A stretch of 36,872 bases of DNA from JAGXOF01 sp046545575 (GCA_046545575.1 JBKGZM010000016.1:1-36872); one strand, 5' to 3'. Shown: positions 15,571 through 24,030, numbered from the stretch's first letter. The notes: generated by a model from the letters alone, not told the origin. Program-made: numbers and translations.

Positions 15571-16536
15571 TTGAAGCTCGAGTCAATATTGTCACCAGTT
15601 GAGAGTGAAATACCTTTAGTTGCCGAGAGATTGCGGGAGGTTGGCGATATGGATTTCCCCCAATTTGCCCAGATAATAGAGCAGGCGATAGGTAATTCGG
15701 GTAAGGGAATACGTCCGGCATTGACACTGCTTTCCGGCCAAATCAATCGCTACGACCGTACGTGTTTGGTCCCGATGTCCGCCGCCGTGGAACTCCTTCA
15801 CGTTGCTTCGCTTGTTCACGATGATGCAATCGATAAATCCCCGCTCCGGCGGGGGTTGCCAACTCTTTACAGCGTTTGGGGGGGCAGCGCAGCTACCATA
15901 GCAGGTGATTACCTGTTTGCCAGGTCCGCTGAACTTGCTGCTGAGCCCGGGAATCTCAGGGTTGTGAGGCTTTTCGCTCGAACACTCATGTTGCTTGCAA
16001 AAGGGGAGCTCGAGGAAGACCTGACCGTTTATGAGTGGAATCAGAGCCGTCAGGATTATTTCAGGAGAATAGACGGCAAAACCGCTGCTCTATTTGCTAT
16101 GGCCACGGAGTCGGGAGCTATTCTGAGTAATGGCTCTGAGACCACTGTTGAGTCTCTCAGGGAATACGGGCGCAATCTCGGCCTTGCCTTTCAGGTTGTT
16201 GATGATCTCCTCGATTTCACGGGTGAGGAGGAAACTATGGGAAAGCCTGTGGGCAATGACCTTCTTCAGGGTGTCCTTACTCTGCCCGCCATTTTGTATG
16301 TAGAACAACACCCTAATGGCGAACTCATAAAAAGAGGGTTTGATGCCAGGGGTGATGGGTTGGAGCTTGGCCAGGCCATCGCTGAGATCAGGGAATCAAC
16401 GTTCATTGACAAGTCTTTTGCTATTGCCAGGGAGCTGGTGGACAAGGCACAGCAGGCTATTCAACCTTTACCTGACAGTGGGGCAAAGAGGGCGCTCATT
16501 GAATTGACATTGTACGTCCTTGAGCGGAACAAATAA
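15571..16536 (+). CDS. Polyprenyl (trans-isoprenyl) diphosphate synthase
   Basis: Elongates allylic diphosphates with isopentenyl diphosphate to make long isoprenoid chains for quinones or cell-wall carriers. Both aspartate-rich motifs are present: DDAID at 84-88 with the following RRG, and DDLLD at 211-215, followed by GKPVGNDLLQGVLTLP. KGIRP (45-49) is the IPP-binding block. The 321 aa length is that of IspB/HepT-type enzymes; chain length cannot be told from sequence. The TTG start lies two bases after the metG stop, with AGGGAAG overlapping the end of metG, consistent with translational coupling. Confidence 0.92.
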   Translation: MKLESILSPVESEIPLVAERLREVGDMDFPQFAQIIEQAIGNSGKGIRPALTLLSGQINRYDRTCLVPMSAAVELLHVASLVHDDAIDKSPLRRGLPTLYSVWGGSAATIAGDYLFARSAELAAEPGNLRVVRLFARTLMLLAKGELEEDLTVYEWNQSRQDYFRRIDGKTAALFAMATESGAILSNGSETTVESLREYGRNLGLAFQVVDDLLDFTGEEETMGKPVGNDLLQGVLTLPAILYVEQHPNGELIKRGFDARGDGLELGQAIAEIRESTFIDKSFAIARELVDKAQQAIQPLPDSGAKRALIELTLYVLERNK

Positions 16537-16571
16537 ACTACGAAGTTCGTGAATCCTTCTTTTTGAGCCCA

Positions 16572-17732
16572 ATGGCAAGGCTTACCACAGCAGTGATATC
16601 AATCCTTGTACTGGGTAGCCTCTTCTTTGCGGGCTGCGTCTTTCCATACGGTACGCAGCTCCACGACCAGGTTCGCCGCATCGCCAGGCCACACTCATTC
16701 AGCATTGTAAACTGGGAAATCAATACGCTGTCTCACAGGCTGTTTGGCCTATTTGATCGACCAGAGGCTGAAATCGATGACGTGGATACCGTCAAGAAAT
16801 TTTTCACCTCGCTTGACCATGCTGGCTCGGGTGAGTCTGGTGACACAAATCTGGAACAAAGGGCGGAGTGTATCCTGAACAAACAGATAAGGGAAGCACT
16901 CAGGGAGGAAAGTATTCTCAATCCGTTGGACGATCTTTTGAGGGTGGGGCTCGTTTTCCCACCACTTGCATTTGAGTTTGAGTCGTCTCCTGACCTGCTG
17001 GTTGTCTCACCCAGGGATGAGATAAAGCTCCAGGATCGAGTAGTTCTAGACCCGGATCTGACCGTTGAGGATAAGGAAAGTATAGAGAGCCATGTTGATG
17101 AGTTGGGAGTCTCATCGCTGGTGGTGGAGCTGGGTGGGGTGGGTTTCACCTATCCGACTATGGTTACGGAAACCTCCAACATCCGATTCGCTCTTCATGC
17201 CATTGTAGAGGAGTGGGTGCATCAATATCTGGCCTTCAAGCCCCTGGGTTTCCTCTATCTGCTGGATGCCGTCGGAATCCGCGGTGACTACCAGGTTGTT
17301 ACTATGAATGAAACGGTGGCGGGGATCGTGAGCAAGGAGATCGGCGACAAGGTTTACAAAAAATACTACGCACCGGAGGGATGGGAAAAACCACAGAATG
17401 GGGAAAAAGTGTCCGAATTCCATCGTGAGATGAGGGCGATAAGAATTCAAGTGGATCAACACCTGGCACAGAGCGAGGTGGAGGAGGCCGAGAGATTCAT
17501 GAGGGAGAAGCGGGAATACCTGGCCGAAAAGGGCTATTATCTCAGGAAATTGAATCAGGCATATTTTGCATTCCATGGGACATACGCTTACAAACCAGGA
17601 TCGGTGAGCCCGATCGGGAAGGATTTGCAGGAATTGCGAGAACGATGCTCTTCGTTGAAAGGATTCATGCGGAAGGTTACGGGGATGACAGATTATGAGG
17701 AACTGAAAAAAGCGGTGGGATCGGAATCATAG
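16572..17732 (+). CDS. Putative lipoprotein with a degenerate gluzincin-like motif
   Basis: Predicted lipoprotein (signal helix, then LFFAGC with the Cys about 22 residues from this start) of about 386 aa. The middle reads HAIVEEWVHQYLAFKPLGFLY, followed about 28 residues later by MNETVAGIVSKEIG. The spacing resembles gluzincin metallopeptidases (HExxH plus NExxA/E), but the first position of the core is Glu rather than His (EEWVH), so it may be inactive or use altered ligands. The C-terminal part (LNQAYFAFHGTYA) resembles predicted aminopeptidase-like proteins. The start is uncertain: TTG at 16563 is three codons upstream and no ribosome site is obvious. No confident function. Confidence 0.75.
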   Translation: MARLTTAVISILVLGSLFFAGCVFPYGTQLHDQVRRIARPHSFSIVNWEINTLSHRLFGLFDRPEAEIDDVDTVKKFFTSLDHAGSGESGDTNLEQRAECILNKQIREALREESILNPLDDLLRVGLVFPPLAFEFESSPDLLVVSPRDEIKLQDRVVLDPDLTVEDKESIESHVDELGVSSLVVELGGVGFTYPTMVTETSNIRFALHAIVEEWVHQYLAFKPLGFLYLLDAVGIRGDYQVVTMNETVAGIVSKEIGDKVYKKYYAPEGWEKPQNGEKVSEFHREMRAIRIQVDQHLAQSEVEEAERFMREKREYLAEKGYYLRKLNQAYFAFHGTYAYKPGSVSPIGKDLQELRERCSSLKGFMRKVTGMTDYEELKKAVGSES

Positions 17733-17765
17733 CGTTGTCTTACGGGCCAATTGTCAAGAGGGAAA

Positions 17766-18818
17766 ATGCGCTTCATAGTTCATGCAGATCTGGATGCCTT
17801 CTATGCTTCGGTGGAGCAGATGGATAATCCACAGCTCCGTGGCAAACCCGTTCTTGTGGGAGGTCGACCCGAGAACAGAGGAGTTGTAGCTGCATGTTCC
17901 TATGAGGCTCGCGAATTCGGTGTTCACTCAGCAATACCCATGCGGACGGCGCTTCAGCGTTGTCCCTCCGCGGCAGTGATTCAGCCACGTTTCGGCCGCT
18001 ATCATCATATATCCGCCAAGGTGATGGATATCTTCCGTTCGGTTGCACCTCTGGTGGAGCCGGTATCTCTTGACGAGGCGTACCTTGACATAACGAGTGT
18101 GGTGACAAAGGATTTGCCTCCGTTGGAAGTGGCCCGTTACATCAAACAGCAGGTCAGGGAGGAGGTGGGATTGGCTATTTCGGTTGGCGTTGCCTCTTCC
18201 AAGTCCGTGGCCAAGATAGCTTCGGGGTTAAGCAAGCCCGATGGGCTGGAGGTCGTTGAGCCTGGGACGGAGGAGGAATTTCTGGCTCCTTTACCGGTTG
18301 ACAAGCTCTGGGGGATTGGCCCTGTCACCGAGGGGAAGCTTAAAAAGCACGGTATTCACACGCTCGGCATTCTGGCCAGCCAGCCTAACGAGTGGCTGAG
18401 AAGCCAGTTCGGCAAGCGTGGACTCGAGATGAAAAAGTGGAGTGTCGGGTATGACGACAGGCCTGTAGAGATAGAGCGAGTGGCCAAGTCCATGAGCGCC
18501 GAGGTTACCTTCTCCAGGGACATCGATGCGTTGGGTATGATCAAAAGCGAGGTTTGGAAGCTCAGCCTCCGTGTGTCCCGCCGATTGAAAGAAGACGGCG
18601 TCAGGGGACGCACTGTGACGGTCAAGTTGAGGTTATCCGATTTCACCACCTTGACTCGCAGCGCCACCTCCAACAGGGCGGTGCAGAAGCCGGGAGAGCT
18701 ACGAGATATAGCCATGGACATAATCACGAGGGAAATGGTGCCCGGGAGGGCTTTCCGTCTCATTGGGATAGCTGTATCAAATTTTGTGGAGGTTGAGCAG
18801 TTAAGGTTGTTTGATTAA
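17766..18818 (+). CDS. dinB: DNA polymerase IV (Y-family translesion polymerase)
   Basis: Error-prone polymerase that bypasses damaged bases. The palm has HADLDAFYASVE with the first catalytic Asp8, steric-gate Tyr13, and SLDEAYLD with Asp103/Glu104. The helix-hairpin-helix segment (KLWGIGPVTEGKLKKHGI) and the little-finger domain follow; total length about 350 aa. The C-terminus ends VEQLRLFD, compatible with a beta-clamp-binding QLxLF peptide, and dnaN lies about 2.6 kb downstream. The ATG follows AGAGGG at short spacing; a TTG five codons upstream (17751) is the alternative. No LexA-like box was recognised. Confidence 0.94.
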   Translation: MRFIVHADLDAFYASVEQMDNPQLRGKPVLVGGRPENRGVVAACSYEAREFGVHSAIPMRTALQRCPSAAVIQPRFGRYHHISAKVMDIFRSVAPLVEPVSLDEAYLDITSVVTKDLPPLEVARYIKQQVREEVGLAISVGVASSKSVAKIASGLSKPDGLEVVEPGTEEEFLAPLPVDKLWGIGPVTEGKLKKHGIHTLGILASQPNEWLRSQFGKRGLEMKKWSVGYDDRPVEIERVAKSMSAEVTFSRDIDALGMIKSEVWKLSLRVSRRLKEDGVRGRTVTVKLRLSDFTTLTRSATSNRAVQKPGELRDIAMDIITREMVPGRAFRLIGIAVSNFVEVEQLRLFD

Positions 18819-18828
18819 GGTGACATGA

Positions 18829-18857
18829 TGGACGTCTGGTGAATATGATATTATAAT
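18829..18857 (+). promoter_or_regulatory. Promoter before the coiled-coil lipoprotein gene
   Basis: TGGACG (18829-18834), 17-nt spacer, perfect TATAAT (18852-18857), 37 nt before the ATG. Confidence 0.55.
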
Positions 18858-18894
18858 TGTCATTGTAGTAGCGCATAGAGTGAGGTCAAAGTAT

Positions 18895-19770
18895 ATGAAG
18901 AGGGCATTAGTTCTGGTGCTTATATTGTGCCTGGTAACGGGTCTTGGCGTTGTATCCTGTGTATCGGATACTGAACCCTCTGGACAGACAGGAACCCCAT
19001 CCGGCCAGGAGGAGCAAATCTCTCAATTGGAGTCCAAGATATCCGAGTTGGAATCACGGATTCAGGAACAACAGGAATCCTATACTTCCCTTTTGGAAGA
19101 ACACACCGATACTTTGCGCGAATTGCGCGATTTGGAGAGGGCCCAGACGGAATTGGAAGAGGAATACCAGGCTCTGAAGAAGGAGTATGAAGACTTACTT
19201 GATACCTGCGACAGCACCGGTGCTGGTAGGATTGAGGACCTTAAGGAGCAAATATCAGACCTTGAAAGCGAGAACACACGGTTGAAGGCGGAAGTGGACC
19301 GCCTTACCAAAAAACTTACCCCCTCTCCTGACCACGCACTGAATCCGTCCGAGGTATGGAAAAACCCTGATTTCAAAAGCAATGGTTGGCCGGATAGTTA
19401 TGAGCTCCAAACCAAGGTGGAGGAGATGACGCAGCAGTACCACGAGACGCATACGTATATGGAGGGGGAATTCGATTGTGACGACATTGCGATAGAGCTC
19501 TGGAACATGCTGCTCACCGAGGGCATTAAGTCGGTTATAGCAGTGGGGAATTTGGAAAAGTCCGATGAGGAGCTTTCAGAGGTGAACCATGCATGGCTCT
19601 ATGTCTTCAACGCCAATGCAGAGGTATTCTACCTGGAGCCGATAACCGGAGAGGTTATCTACGGATGTCTGGCTAACGGTTCAACAAACCCCAAAGCTAT
19701 TCCGTACAGGGAAGCTTTTATTTATGAGACGCCCTCGGACCTCTGGAAGGATTTGGGCAGGTTTTGGTGA
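18895..19770 (+). CDS. Coiled-coil lipoprotein with C-terminal transglutaminase-like domain
   Basis: 291 aa predicted lipoprotein: signal helix with LGVVSC (Cys22), a Ser/Gly/Gln linker, then about 100 residues of heptad-rich coiled coil (roughly 42-142), and a compact C-terminal domain. That domain has FDCDDIA (Cys195), NHAWLYV (His232) and FYLEPITG (Glu248), the order and spacing of a Cys-His-acid triad in transglutaminase-like cysteine proteins. A surface protein that reaches out on a coiled coil and acts on peptides or cell-wall material is plausible, but this is inference. ATG at 18895 is chosen over GTG 18880 because GAGG lies about nine bases upstream. Confidence 0.78.
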   Translation: MKRALVLVLILCLVTGLGVVSCVSDTEPSGQTGTPSGQEEQISQLESKISELESRIQEQQESYTSLLEEHTDTLRELRDLERAQTELEEEYQALKKEYEDLLDTCDSTGAGRIEDLKEQISDLESENTRLKAEVDRLTKKLTPSPDHALNPSEVWKNPDFKSNGWPDSYELQTKVEEMTQQYHETHTYMEGEFDCDDIAIELWNMLLTEGIKSVIAVGNLEKSDEELSEVNHAWLYVFNANAEVFYLEPITGEVIYGCLANGSTNPKAIPYREAFIYETPSDLWKDLGRFW

Positions 19771-19813
19771 TGGTGTTGGATCTTGATTCTCCTCAGCGAT
19801 GGAAGATGATGGT

Positions 19814-19841
19814 TTGGAAATTGTCGGGGGCTTATGATATA
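19814..19841 (+). promoter_or_regulatory. Weak candidate promoter before the split UxaA genes
   Basis: TTGGAA (19814-19819), 16-nt spacer, GATATA (19836-19841), ending 20 nt before the GTG start. A TATGAT overlaps the same place. Confidence 0.35.
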
Positions 19842-19861
19842 TTGGCGGACAAGGGGGATAT

Positions 19862-20152
19862 GTGAAGCAGTTCGCGATAGTTGTAGAGGAAAAGGACAAT
19901 GTCGCTACCGCGTTGCAGGAACTCCATTCAGGTGACAATATTCAGATTAACACGGGAGACGCCACTTTGGGTGTCGCAATCGAGCAGGATGTTCCCTTTG
20001 GGCATAAGCTCGCCCTGAGGGATATTACGGTAGGCGAAGAAGTAATGAAATACGGTGAGGTCATAGGCCTGGCGAGCAAAGATATAGCAAAAGGCGAGCA
20101 TGTCCATGTTCACAATGTGGAGGGATTGAAAGGGAGAGGGGACAAAGCATGA
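19862..20152 (+). CDS. UxaA-family small subunit (SAF domain)
   Basis: 96 aa single SAF domain matching the N-terminal part of altronate/galactarate dehydratases. It has GDATLGVAIEQDVPFGHKLALRDI and VMKYGEVIGLASKDIAKGEHVHVHNV, the block carrying the conserved histidines. In E. coli UxaA this domain is fused to the catalytic part; here it is a separate gene overlapping the next by ATGA. GTG start with GGGGGAT just upstream. The small subunit of sulfolactate sulfo-lyase (SuyA) has the same form, so a sugar acid or a sulfo-acid are both possible substrates. Confidence 0.85.
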   Translation: MKQFAIVVEEKDNVATALQELHSGDNIQINTGDATLGVAIEQDVPFGHKLALRDITVGEEVMKYGEVIGLASKDIAKGEHVHVHNVEGLKGRGDKA

Positions 20153-21306
20153 AGTTTTGGGGGTACCGTCGAGGGAATGGAGGGGTGGGAGTACGAAACC
20201 ATGTCCTGGTTTTCCCGACGGTGATCTGTGCTTCCACTGTGGCGCGGATGATAAGTAATGAGGTGCCTGGCACTGTTACTGTTAGTCACCCGCATGGATG
20301 TGGTCATCTCGGTGAAGACAAGGATCATATCGTCAGAGCTATGGCAGGCTTCTGTGCGAATCCAAATGTTGCCGGGGTCTTGCTGATTGGACTTGGGTGT
20401 GAACTCCTCACTCCTGAATTGTTGGGAGAGGAGCTGACCAGGTTAGGGCAGCGATTTGAGACGCTTAGCATCCAGGCCGAGGGAGGTACAAGCGATGCGG
20501 TGGCTAAGGGTAAGAGGCTGGTGAAGGCGCTGCTTGCCGAAGCGTCCGATTGTAAACGTGAGCAGTGTGATGTCTCGGAGCTTGTTATCGGTACACAATG
20601 CGGTGGCTCGGACACGCTTTCGGGGCTTACAGCTAATCCCGCCCTGGGAGTGGCCTGTGACAAGCTGGTGAGTGAAGGCAGCACCGTAATCCTCTCCGAA
20701 ACGGCTGAGATGCTCGGGGCAGAGTATGTCCTGTACCGAAGGGCAGCCAGCGATGAAGTGAGAGAACGCATTCGGCAGATAACGTCAGCGACTGAGGCAA
20801 CCGTGAAATCCATGGGAGTTGACATTCGGGAGGCTGAACCTTCTCCCGGCAATATAAAGGGCGGTCTCACTACCATAGAGGAAAAATCGCTGGGGGCTAT
20901 CCGCAAAGGTGGCACGTCAACGATAATGCAGGTGGTCAACTATGCCGAGAGACCTTCAAAGAAGGGGCTGATCATAATGGATGGTCCCGCGCATGACGCG
21001 GTCTCCAACACTGGCATAATTGGCTCCGGCGCTCAGGTGATCGTGTTTACCACGGGGAGAGGTACACCGCTTGGCACCCCTGTCGCTCCTGTAATAAAGG
21101 TTTCCTCCAATAGTGCTCTCTACGAGAGGATGAACGAGAACATCGATGTTGATGCGGGGTTGATCTTGAGCGGGGAGGAGTCTATTGAAAGCACAGGTGA
21201 GCTGATTTTACGGGAAATCATAGAGGTTGCCTCGCGGAAACTTACGAAAGCGGAGACGTTGGGGCATGCGGAATTTGCCATACATTCGATTGCTCCTACC
21301 GTCTAA
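20149..21306 (+). CDS. UxaA-family large subunit (altronate/galactarate dehydratase-like)
   Basis: 385 aa catalytic partner of the preceding SAF protein. Conserved elements are SHPHGCGHLGEDKDH, LLIGLGCE, VIGTQCGGSDTLSGLTANPALG, ILSETAEMLGAE, and FTTGRGTPLGTPVAPVIKVSSN; the conserved cysteines of the first three would hold the iron centre used for dehydration. The ATG overlaps the small-subunit stop (ATGA), so the two are translationally coupled and probably form a heteromeric lyase. Candidate substrates are altronate, galactarate or, by analogy with SuyAB, sulfolactate. No sugar-acid transporter or dehydrogenase lies beside it to decide. Confidence 0.88.
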   Translation: MKFWGYRRGNGGVGVRNHVLVFPTVICASTVARMISNEVPGTVTVSHPHGCGHLGEDKDHIVRAMAGFCANPNVAGVLLIGLGCELLTPELLGEELTRLGQRFETLSIQAEGGTSDAVAKGKRLVKALLAEASDCKREQCDVSELVIGTQCGGSDTLSGLTANPALGVACDKLVSEGSTVILSETAEMLGAEYVLYRRAASDEVRERIRQITSATEATVKSMGVDIREAEPSPGNIKGGLTTIEEKSLGAIRKGGTSTIMQVVNYAERPSKKGLIIMDGPAHDAVSNTGIIGSGAQVIVFTTGRGTPLGTPVAPVIKVSSNSALYERMNENIDVDAGLILSGEESIESTGELILREIIEVASRKLTKAETLGHAEFAIHSIAPTV

Positions 21307-21401
21307 GAATGGAGTTGCTTGCTGTAGGTTTGGATCTAATAGCGCGGTGTATATCCACGGCAGTTATGGTGTTGATGACAAAATTGGTTGGGGAAAGTGA
21401 C

Positions 21402-21431
21402 TTGTGTTCACCAATTGTTTTATAGTATACT
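21402..21431 (+). promoter_or_regulatory. Candidate promoter of dnaN
   Basis: TTGTGT (21402-21407), 18-nt spacer, TATACT (21426-21431), ending 28 nt before the dnaN ATG. Confidence 0.5.
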
Positions 21432-21459
21432 AATTCCCACCGCCTTGGGAGGCAACAAA

Positions 21460-22593
21460 ATGCAACTATCATGTCTTCAGGGAAACTTAGTCCGAGGGTT
21501 AGGAACAGTTAGCAGAGCAGTGGGCAACAGATCCGTTCTGCCCATTACGACCCACATTCTGCTCACCACCGATAATTCGCGTCTTAAGCTTGCGGCTACC
21601 AATCTTGAGGTCGCCGTTAGTTGTTGGGTCGGCGCCAAAATCGAAGAGGAAGGGGATATTGCTATCCCTGCGGCTTTACTCACGGATTTTGTGAGTTCGC
21701 TGCCCAATGACAAGATCGAAATGAGCACTGTCTCCGGTACCCCGACTATAGAGCTTAAGTGCGCTAATTTTGAAGCCCATATCAGCGGTCAAAATGCCGA
21801 TGAATTCCCTCCGATTCCGCAGATCGGGGAAGGTGTGGCTGGCCAGGTGGATGCAAACCTCATCCGGAACGCCATAGATCAGGTTATCTTTGCAGCAGCC
21901 ACCGATGATTCGAGGCCTGTTCTAACTGGCATCTTTACACAGTTTTCCAATGATACGTTGACGCTGGTCGCTGCTGATGGTTTCAGGCTGGCAGTTCATA
22001 CATTACCTCTCGCCGCGCCGGTGGGTGAGGATATGGGTATTATCATACCGGCACGATCCTTGAGGGAACTCGGGCGGCTTTTGCGAGATCAGGAAGACCC
22101 TGTTGAGGTAACCATCAATCCACAAAGGAGTCAGGTGCTCTTTCGACTCAAGAACGCCGAGATAGTTTCACAATTGATCCAGGGGACATTCCCCAACTAC
22201 AGTCAACTCATTCCTCAAAGTTACAATACGCGGGCTGTGATTAACGTGGCGGAATTTCTCAGGGCTATAAAGAGCGCCTCGGTTTTCGCGCGAGATGGTG
22301 GAGGGATTGTACGGTTGACGACAATACCGGGCGATGGGCTATCGCCGGGGAAGATTTCCATCTCCTCTCAGGCAGAGGAAGTTGGTGATGACGTTGGAGA
22401 GGTCAGCGCTTCAGTGGAGGGGCCGGAGTCGAAAATAGCTTTCAACAGCAAGTATTTGATGGATGTGTTTAGCGTTCTCAATGATGAGCAGGTGGCTTTA
22501 GAGACGACTGATCCTTCGAGCCCAGGCGTCTTCCGTCCTTTGGGGGAAGGTGAATGGACTCAGGTGATTATGCCAATGTTTGTACAATGGTGA
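21460..22593 (+). CDS. dnaN: DNA polymerase III sliding clamp (beta subunit)
   Basis: Ring-shaped processivity clamp of replication. The three clamp domains are visible: the N-terminal MQLSCLQGNLVRGLGTVSRAV with LPITTHILLTT, a central segment with FAAATDDSRPVLTGI and LVAADGFRLA, and a C-terminal domain ending in VIMPMFVQW (usual form MPMRL). 377 aa from this start is the normal length. An open frame runs 24 codons upstream, but ATG 21460 has GGGAGG at seven bases and matches the family N-terminus. It is not linked to dnaA, recF or gyrB here. Confidence 0.95.
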   Translation: MQLSCLQGNLVRGLGTVSRAVGNRSVLPITTHILLTTDNSRLKLAATNLEVAVSCWVGAKIEEEGDIAIPAALLTDFVSSLPNDKIEMSTVSGTPTIELKCANFEAHISGQNADEFPPIPQIGEGVAGQVDANLIRNAIDQVIFAAATDDSRPVLTGIFTQFSNDTLTLVAADGFRLAVHTLPLAAPVGEDMGIIIPARSLRELGRLLRDQEDPVEVTINPQRSQVLFRLKNAEIVSQLIQGTFPNYSQLIPQSYNTRAVINVAEFLRAIKSASVFARDGGGIVRLTTIPGDGLSPGKISISSQAEEVGDDVGEVSASVEGPESKIAFNSKYLMDVFSVLNDEQVALETTDPSSPGVFRPLGEGEWTQVIMPMFVQW

Positions 22594-22627
22594 TGTGAGA
22601 CGTATAATTGATGGAAAGGGTTACTTT

Positions 22628-23317
22628 ATGATTGATACGACGGAAAGCGGGCAAGCAGCTTTGACGGAGGTAGAGGCAAAAAGAAGTATTGGTGAGGCCG
22701 GGATAGCAGTTGTAGAAACAAGGTTGGCCAAAACGAAGAAAGAGGCCACTGAAATAGCCAGAGAGATTGGGCTCCCGGTAGCGCTTAAGATAGTTTCTCC
22801 GGATGTTATTCACAAGAGTGACAGCGGTGGTGTTAAGCTGGGTCTCAACAGTGTTACAGAAGTGGGACGGGCATACAGTGCAATTGTAAACGCGATAACT
22901 CGTGATTACCCCCAGGCAAATATACACGGCATCTCAGTGCAAAAGATGGTGCCTCCTGGTATAGAGGTTATAATGGGCATGTTCAAGGATGCCCAGTTTG
23001 GGCCGGTGCTTATGTTTGGGCTTGGGGGTATTTTTGTGGAAGTGCTGAAAGATGTCTCCTTCAGGATCGTGCCCATCACACGCAAGGATGCTGAGCAGAT
23101 GATTGGGGAGATACAAGGGTATTCAATGCTTCAGGGGTATCGAGGGCAGGAGCCAGTCGATACCTCTGCACTGGCAGATATGCTTCTGAGACTTTCCGAT
23201 TTTGTGGAACGATCTCCCAATAATATCAGGGAACTCGATCTGAATCCTGTAGTTGCCTATCCTGATGGGGCAGTGGCGGTTGATGCTAGGATAATACTCG
23301 AACATGGTGTACAATAG
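22628..23317 (+). CDS. ADP-forming acyl-CoA synthetase beta subunit (ATP-grasp)
   Basis: ATP-grasp (type 5) domain protein of about 229 aa, equivalent to the beta subunit of ADP-forming acetyl-CoA synthetase, which makes ATP from acyl-CoA. Visible blocks are LTEVEAKRSIGEAGI, LPVALKIVSPDVIHKSDSGGVKLGL, GIEVIMGMFKDAQFGPVLMFGLGGIFVEVLKDVSF, and the C-terminal IRELDLNPVVAYPDG. ATG 22628 has GGAAAGGG upstream; a longer frame from TTG 22580 overlaps dnaN and is less likely. The alpha subunit (CoA-binding and phospho-His domains) is not adjacent, so the partner must be elsewhere. Confidence 0.88.
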   Translation: MIDTTESGQAALTEVEAKRSIGEAGIAVVETRLAKTKKEATEIAREIGLPVALKIVSPDVIHKSDSGGVKLGLNSVTEVGRAYSAIVNAITRDYPQANIHGISVQKMVPPGIEVIMGMFKDAQFGPVLMFGLGGIFVEVLKDVSFRIVPITRKDAEQMIGEIQGYSMLQGYRGQEPVDTSALADMLLRLSDFVERSPNNIRELDLNPVVAYPDGAVAVDARIILEHGVQ

Positions 23318-23347
23318 AGGACGGAATCTAAATTCACAGGAGAGGAA

Positions 23348-23611
23348 ATGGTAAAGGTACGACTTCAACGGGTTGGGAAACGAAAGCAGCCTAGCTATAG
23401 GGTTGTGGCGACGGACTCTCGGGCTCCCCGAGACGGGTCATTTATCGAGATCATTGGGCATTACGACCCATTGACCGATCCTGCAACCGTGTCTATAGAC
23501 GGTGAGAAAGCACTCAAGTGGCTCAAAGCAGGTGCACAACCAACGAAAACGGTTGACCACCTTTTGAGGGAACAAGGTATTATGGAAAAACTTTATGCGG
23601 AGAAGAAATAA
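23348..23611 (+). CDS. rpsP: 30S ribosomal protein S16
   Basis: Small-subunit assembly protein, 87 aa, starting MVKVRLQRVGKRKQPSYRVV and with the typical GxxxEIIGHYDP block and a GAQPTKTVDHLL end. AGGAGAGG precedes the ATG. Its stop overlaps the next start (TAATG). In many bacteria it is followed by rimM-trmD-rplS; here only khpA follows. Confidence 0.98.
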   Translation: MVKVRLQRVGKRKQPSYRVVATDSRAPRDGSFIEIIGHYDPLTDPATVSIDGEKALKWLKAGAQPTKTVDHLLREQGIMEKLYAEKK

Positions 23612-23838
23612 TGAAGGATCTCGTTGAGTACATCGCTAAGGCAATAGTGGACAACCCGGACGAGGTAAAAGTCACAGAGGCTCCCGGGGAGGACGGTGTC
23701 GTCTTCAAACTTGAGGTAGCCTCAGAAGACAGAGGCAGGGTAATCGGCCGTGAAGGTCGGACTGCCAAGGCGATGAGGACATTGCTCCGGATAGTCGCCA
23801 TAAAGCAAAATACGCATGCCTCACTGGAAATAGTGTAA
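23611..23838 (+). CDS. khpA: KH-domain RNA-binding protein KhpA
   Basis: 75 aa single KH domain with the RNA-contacting GxxG loop as VIGREGRTAKAMR (Gly46 and Gly49). KhpA binds RNA with KhpB/Jag and affects cell division and translation in Gram-positives. The gene overlaps rpsP by one base (TAATG), the widespread rpsP-khpA pairing. Confidence 0.95.
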   Translation: MKDLVEYIAKAIVDNPDEVKVTEAPGEDGVVFKLEVASEDRGRVIGREGRTAKAMRTLLRIVAIKQNTHASLEIV

Positions 23839-23920
23839 CTATTTACTTTGGTATTGCCCAGGCTCCAGATTTCGCGTGCTCGGCATAGGCGGGCTCAGGA
23901 CAAGTTTCGCAATCTCCTTG

Positions 23921-23963
23921 ATCCCCCTTAGTCACCCTTTACTAAAGGGAGATGTAGGGGGAT
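23921..23963. repeat. Nested palindromic repeat
   Basis: Outer arms ATCCCCCT (23921-23928) and AGGGGGAT (23956-23963) enclose an inner CCCTTTA-C-TAAAGGG palindrome (23935-23949). The nested CCCCCTTA/CCCTTTA-TAAAGGG/TAGGGGG layout looks like a small dispersed intergenic repeat; copy number cannot be judged from one window. Confidence 0.5.
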
Positions 23964-23976
23964 TATGATATATGGC

Positions 23977-24007
23977 CTCTGCGGCCTCCTTTCAGGAGGC
24001 CGCAGAG
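23977..24007. terminator. Bidirectional terminator between khpA and rplL
   Basis: CTCTGCGGCCTCC and GGAGGCCGCAGAG form a perfect 13-bp stem around TTTCA. It lies between convergent khpA and rplL and is followed by only a short T-run. Confidence 0.75.
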
Positions 24008-24030
24008 TTTCAGGGATGTAACTAGCAGGT

